DNA of 16,846 nt from assembly GCA_016295665.1 (NCBI GenBank), contig JAEDKS010000037.1, forward strand, positions 1-16,846. The letters are read 5' to 3'. Positions 13,783 to 16,846 of this stretch are shown here, piece after piece. A program made the translations under genes and the position numbers. Positions within the stretch are counted from its first letter, which is position 1. Every line of letters starts with the position of its first letter. The notes below the pieces were generated by a model. The model was given only the letters and a program-made list of their open reading frames with translations, did not search any database and was not told the DNA's origin. This DNA is from Clostridia bacterium. GTDB lineage: Bacteria; Bacillota; Clostridia; Christensenellales; Aristaeellaceae.

Positions 13783-14376
13783 ATGAGCCAGACGAAACGA
13801 ACGCCGCTGCAGCGGATCATCGGAGGGGTCAGCGCGATGCTGCTGGCGCTGCTGCTCATCGCGGTGTTCTATGTATCGGTCATCATGGCGCAGCCGCCGG
13901 AGAGCGAGGCGGTGTCCCCCCTCCCGGATCAGCCGCTGCTGTCGGCCTCCCCGGCGGTCATGGTGTCCTCGGACGCGGAGCTGGATACGCTCCTGCGCTC
14001 CTTCCCGGTGGCGGTGCTGTCCAGCGCGGGCAGCGGGCTGACGCTGCTGAGCGGCTCCAGCTGCGACGTGGCCTTTGAGGGCGGCTTCGCCCGCGTCGCC
14101 GAGCTGCTCTATCAGGCCCCGGACGGCACCACCCTGATCGCCACCACCATCTACCCGGCCCGCGCCCTGTCGCTGCTGGGCCGGGAGGACTACACCCTCT
14201 CCGACCAGAGCGGCACCCCCGTCGCCGGCATGGCGACGGTGCGCATGGAGAACGCCTCCGCCATCCGTCTGCACGTTCAGGGCGAGGAGGCTCTGTACGC
14301 CGTTATCGCCCCCCGGGTGGACGCCGCGACCCTGTCCGCCCTCGTGCGCTCCCTGCAGCTGCTGACCGCGGACTGA
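13783..14376 (+). CDS. Single-pass membrane protein of unknown function
   Basis: The 197-residue protein begins with a basic stretch (MSQTKRTPLQR) and one hydrophobic helix at about 12-35 (GGVSAMLLALLLIAVFYVSV). This predicts an N-terminal anchor with the remaining 160 residues outside. There is no lipobox cysteine. The outer part alternates strands and helices and contains VAFEGGFARVAELLYQAPDGTT, suggesting a compact globular domain, but I recognise no family and no catalytic motif. I chose the ATG at 13783 because GGAGG precedes it and a promoter lies just upstream, inside which the longer frame would begin. It ends at a strong terminator shared with the convergent ABC exporter operon. Confidence 0.8.
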   Translation: MSQTKRTPLQRIIGGVSAMLLALLLIAVFYVSVIMAQPPESEAVSPLPDQPLLSASPAVMVSSDAELDTLLRSFPVAVLSSAGSGLTLLSGSSCDVAFEGGFARVAELLYQAPDGTTLIATTIYPARALSLLGREDYTLSDQSGTPVAGMATVRMENASAIRLHVQGEEALYAVIAPRVDAATLSALVRSLQLLTAD

Positions 14377-14407
14377 GCGCCGCCCGGTTCAAACCGGCTC
14401 CGGACAC

Positions 14408-14447
14408 AAAGGCATCCCCTCTACCGTGCGGTGGAAGGGATGCCTTT
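14408..14447. terminator. Bidirectional terminator between the membrane protein and the ABC exporter genes
   Basis: Arms AAAGGCATCCC (14408-14418) and GGGATGCCTTT (14437-14447) pair perfectly. Pairing continues inward after one mismatch (TCTACC with GGTGGA) to a 4-base loop. TTTT ends the plus-strand side. It lies 31 bases after the plus-strand stop and 29 bases beyond the minus-strand stop. Confidence 0.85.
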
Positions 14448-14476
14448 TCCGTCTCGTTGATGCACAGGTCGCCGGG

Positions 14477-16312
14477 TTACGCCCGGGCCTCCGGAGCAGC
14501 TCCGGACGGCTCCGCCACGCCCTGCTCCCGGGCCTGGGTGGTGTACAGCTGGTAGTACAGGCCGCGCCTGGCCATCAGCTCCTCATGGCTTCCGGCCTCC
14601 AGAATGCCCTTGTTGCCGATGTACAGAATCCGGTCGCAGTTCTTGATGGTGCTCAGGCGGTGGGCGATGATGAAGCTGGTGCGGCCCTTGAGCATCTCCT
14701 GAATGCCCTCCTGCAGCAGCTTCTCGGTCTGGGTGTCGATGGAGGAGGTGGCCTCGTCCAGAATGAGGATCCTCGGGTCGCTCAGCAGGGTGCGGGCGAA
14801 GGCCACCAGCTGCTTCTGGCCCTGGGACAGGTTGCCGCCCCGCTCATTGACGGTGGTCTGGTAGCCGTTGCGCAGCTTGCTGATGAAGGCATCGGCGCGC
14901 ACCTTCCGGGCGGCCTCCCGCACCTCGGCGTCGGTGGCGTCCAGCCGCCCGTAGCGGATGTTGTCCATCAGCGTGCCGCTGAAGAGGAAGCTGTCCTGCA
15001 GCATGATGCCCAGCTGGCTGCGCAGGCTGTGGAGCGTCACCTGGCTGATGTCATGGATGCCGCCATCCTCTGTGTGGAGCAGAATCCTGCCGCCGCCGAG
15101 GGTATAGAAGCGGCACAGCAGGTTGACCACGGTGCTCTTGCCCGCGCCGGTGGGGCCCACCAGCGCGATGCTCTCCCCCGCACGGACGTGGAGGTTCACG
15201 TGCTCCAGCACGCTGATGCCCTCCTCGTAGCCGAAGGTCACGTCCTCAAAGTCCACCTCGCCGGTGATGTCGGGCAGGGGCAGGGCACCGGGGGCGTCGT
15301 CCACCACCACGGGTTCGTCCATGGTCTCAAAGATGCGCTCCAGGTAGGCCAGGTTGTTGACGAAGGAATTGTAGATGTTCGCCAGGTTGGTGATGGGCTG
15401 CCAGAAGCGGCTGACGTACTGGCCCATGGCGAGGATCACGCCGAAGCTGACGATCTCGCCGCCGCCCATCCAGTACACGCCGGTGATGTAGAGCATCGTC
15501 AGCACGAGCTGCGTCATGGTTTCGCTGCTGAGCCAGACCGTGTTGCTGATATAGACGGCCTTTATCCAGGCGGCGCGGCAGGCCTCCGCCAGGCGGCGCA
15601 TGATGCGCAGGTTCTCCTCCTGCCGGACGAACAGCTGACTGACGTGCACGCCGTCAATGGACTCGGCCAGGTAGGCGTTGTAGTTGCTCATCTTGTTGCT
15701 CTGCGTCTGCCACGCCCGGCGCTGACGGGGCTTGATCATCACCACCACCGCCAGGAACACGGGCAGGCCCGCCAGAATCACCCAGGACAGCCGTGCGTTG
15801 GTGGAGAACATGAAGATCACGATGAAGATCAGGTTGATGATCTCCAGAATCATGTTGATGATGCCGTTGGACAGAATGTCCGAAACGGAGTTGACGTAGT
15901 TGATGACGCGCACGAGAATCTTGCCCGCGGGGCGGCTGTCGTAGTAGCTGAAGGGCAGGCGCTGCAGGTGGGCAAACAGATCCCGGCGGATGTCGTAGAT
16001 GATTTCCTGGCTCACATGGGCCATGATGCGGGAGCGGATGGTGGTGAACAGGATGCTCAGCAGAATCACGCCCACAAAGAGCAGGGCCATCCTGCCGATC
16101 ATCGCCACGTCCTTGGCGGGCACCGCCACATCCAGCACCCATTCGGTGATCTTCGGAATGCTCAGGGAGGCCACGCTCGCCAGCGCGGACAGGAGCAGTG
16201 CCGCAAGCATCTGCGCCCGGTGCCGGACGATGTAGGCCCCGGCCCGCTTGAGGTGCCGCCATTGGAAGGGGGATTCCAGCTTTTCGTCCACATCGAACCT
16301 GTTGCGTGCCAT
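14477..16312 (-). CDS. ABC exporter half-transporter with canonical ATPase site
   Basis: The 611-residue protein is a type IV (MsbA/BmrA-like) half-exporter with an N-terminal six-helix membrane domain (about 25-320) and a C-terminal ATPase. The ATPase shows Walker A GPTGAGKST (386-394), the Q-loop LGIMLQDSF (about 434-442) and signature LSQGQ (495-499). It also has Walker B ILILDEATSSID with the catalytic Glu, and the switch His in IIAHRLSTI (H551). I chose the ATG at 16312 because GGAGG precedes it. It starts one base after the stop of the upstream ABC gene, so the two are co-translated and very likely form a heterodimer. The substrate (drug, lipid or peptide) cannot be inferred from the sequence or its neighbours. 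Confidence 0.92.
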   Translation of the reverse strand: MARNRFDVDEKLESPFQWRHLKRAGAYIVRHRAQMLAALLLSALASVASLSIPKITEWVLDVAVPAKDVAMIGRMALLFVGVILLSILFTTIRSRIMAHVSQEIIYDIRRDLFAHLQRLPFSYYDSRPAGKILVRVINYVNSVSDILSNGIINMILEIINLIFIVIFMFSTNARLSWVILAGLPVFLAVVVMIKPRQRRAWQTQSNKMSNYNAYLAESIDGVHVSQLFVRQEENLRIMRRLAEACRAAWIKAVYISNTVWLSSETMTQLVLTMLYITGVYWMGGGEIVSFGVILAMGQYVSRFWQPITNLANIYNSFVNNLAYLERIFETMDEPVVVDDAPGALPLPDITGEVDFEDVTFGYEEGISVLEHVNLHVRAGESIALVGPTGAGKSTVVNLLCRFYTLGGGRILLHTEDGGIHDISQVTLHSLRSQLGIMLQDSFLFSGTLMDNIRYGRLDATDAEVREAARKVRADAFISKLRNGYQTTVNERGGNLSQGQKQLVAFARTLLSDPRILILDEATSSIDTQTEKLLQEGIQEMLKGRTSFIIAHRLSTIKNCDRILYIGNKGILEAGSHEELMARRGLYYQLYTTQAREQGVAEPSGAAPEARA

Positions 16313-16313
16313 G

Positions 16314-16846
16314 TCAGCCCACCTCCTCAGCCGGCAGATCGTTCTGCAGGGCGTAGGTCTGATAGTAGTAGCCATGCTGGCGCACCAGCTCCTCATGGGT
16401 GCCGCGCTCGACGATGCGCCCGTCCCGGAGCACGAGGATCAGATCCGCGTCCCGCATGGAGGAGATGCGCTGGGCGATGATGAACTTGGTGCAGGGGAAG
16501 GGCAGCTCGCGCAGCTGCTGCTGGATGAACTGCTCGGTCTCCATGTCCACGGCGGAGGTGGTATCATCCATGACGAGGATGCTGGGCTTCACCGCCAGCG
16601 CCCGGGCCAGGGCGATGCGCTGCCGCTGCCCGCCGCTCAGGCCCACGCCGCGCTCGCCGATGATGGTGTCGTACCCCTCGGGGAGCTTCTCCACAAAGTC
16701 ATCCGCCGCCGCCCGATGGGTGAAGTCCCTGACCTCCTCCATCGTCAGCGCCTGATTGCCGAAGGCCACGTTGCCCTCCACCGTGTCCGAAAAGAGGAAC
16801 ACGTCCTGGGTGGCGGTGCCGATGCCGCCGCGCAGCTGCTGCAGCT
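16314..16846 (-). CDS. ABC exporter half-transporter, degenerate ATPase site, 5' part beyond the window edge
   Basis: Only the last 177 codons are visible, all within the ATPase domain. Shown are GIGTATQDVFLFSDTVEGNV around the Q-loop, signature LSGGQRQRIALARAL, and Walker B ILVMDDTTSAVD. The switch region is FIIAQRISSM. Asp replaces the catalytic Glu after Walker B, and Gln replaces the switch His. These changes are well known in the degenerate-site partner of heterodimeric exporters such as TM287/288 and BmrCD. The canonical partner follows after a single base, which supports a heterodimer with one active ATP site. The protein continues to the right of position 16846. Confidence 0.9.
   Translation of the reverse strand, partial: LQQLRGGIGTATQDVFLFSDTVEGNVAFGNQALTMEEVRDFTHRAAADDFVEKLPEGYDTIIGERGVGLSGGQRQRIALARALAVKPSILVMDDTTSAVDMETEQFIQQQLRELPFPCTKFIIAQRISSMRDADLILVLRDGRIVERGTHEELVRQHGYYYQTYALQNDLPAEEVG

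Noticed and set aside
12724..14274. Minus-strand open frame of 516 codons opposite the esterase and membrane protein
   Set aside because: Arg/Gly/His-rich antisense shadow; the plus strand has the catalytic motifs, promoter and ribosome binding sites.
1..16846. CRISPR array, tRNA, rRNA or insertion sequence
   Set aside because: I saw no regularly spaced repeats, cloverleaf, rRNA stretch, transposase motif or flanking terminal repeats on either strand.

Overview
The window looks like a chromosomal segment of a GC-rich, low-GC-phylum-type (Firmicutes, probably Clostridia) bacterium. The reasons are a Gram-positive-type PolC replicase, strong AGGAGG-type ribosome binding sites, TTGACA/TATAAT promoters, a BirA-box-regulated bioY and a heterodimeric ABC exporter. 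The exact lineage cannot be fixed from the sequence alone.

Layout. (1) Positions 1-9295, minus strand: a long housekeeping cluster, transcribed right to left from a promoter at 9334-9362: frr, a small unknown gene, uppS, cdsA, dxr, rseP, a GNAT acetyltransferase fragment, ispG and polC (cut by the left window edge). It combines ribosome recycling, isoprenoid precursor synthesis (dxr, ispG), undecaprenyl carrier synthesis (uppS), phospholipid synthesis (cdsA), intramembrane proteolysis (rseP) and DNA replication (polC). This is the classic Firmicutes gene order, here carrying two extra small inserts. (2) Positions 9406-11060, plus strand: a lone Cas6e (Cse3/CasE) family CRISPR RNA endonuclease gene with its own promoter and no other cas gene or CRISPR array in view, then a three-LysM protein without signal peptide whose promoter has a sporulation-like -10 and a perfect-armed palindrome. 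(3) Positions 11118-11737, minus strand: bioY with a consensus promoter and a BirA operator. (4) Positions 11857-14376, plus strand: a lipoprotein whose frame runs into an alpha/beta-hydrolase esterase (natural fusion or one-base frameshift), then a small single-pass membrane protein of unknown function. (5) Positions 14477-16846, minus strand: a two-gene heterodimeric ABC exporter; the upstream gene is cut by the right edge and carries the degenerate ATPase site.

The most unusual item is the orphan Cas6e, which keeps the family's catalytic-position histidine and glycine-rich loop but stands outside any visible CRISPR-Cas locus. Other points of interest are the lipoprotein-esterase junction, the GNAT remnant translationally coupled to rseP, the unknown small gene between frr and uppS, and inverted repeats placed between the promoter -10 and the ribosome binding site at several genes. 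No rRNA, tRNA, insertion sequence or CRISPR array was seen, and no gene-free stretch exceeds about 200 bases.
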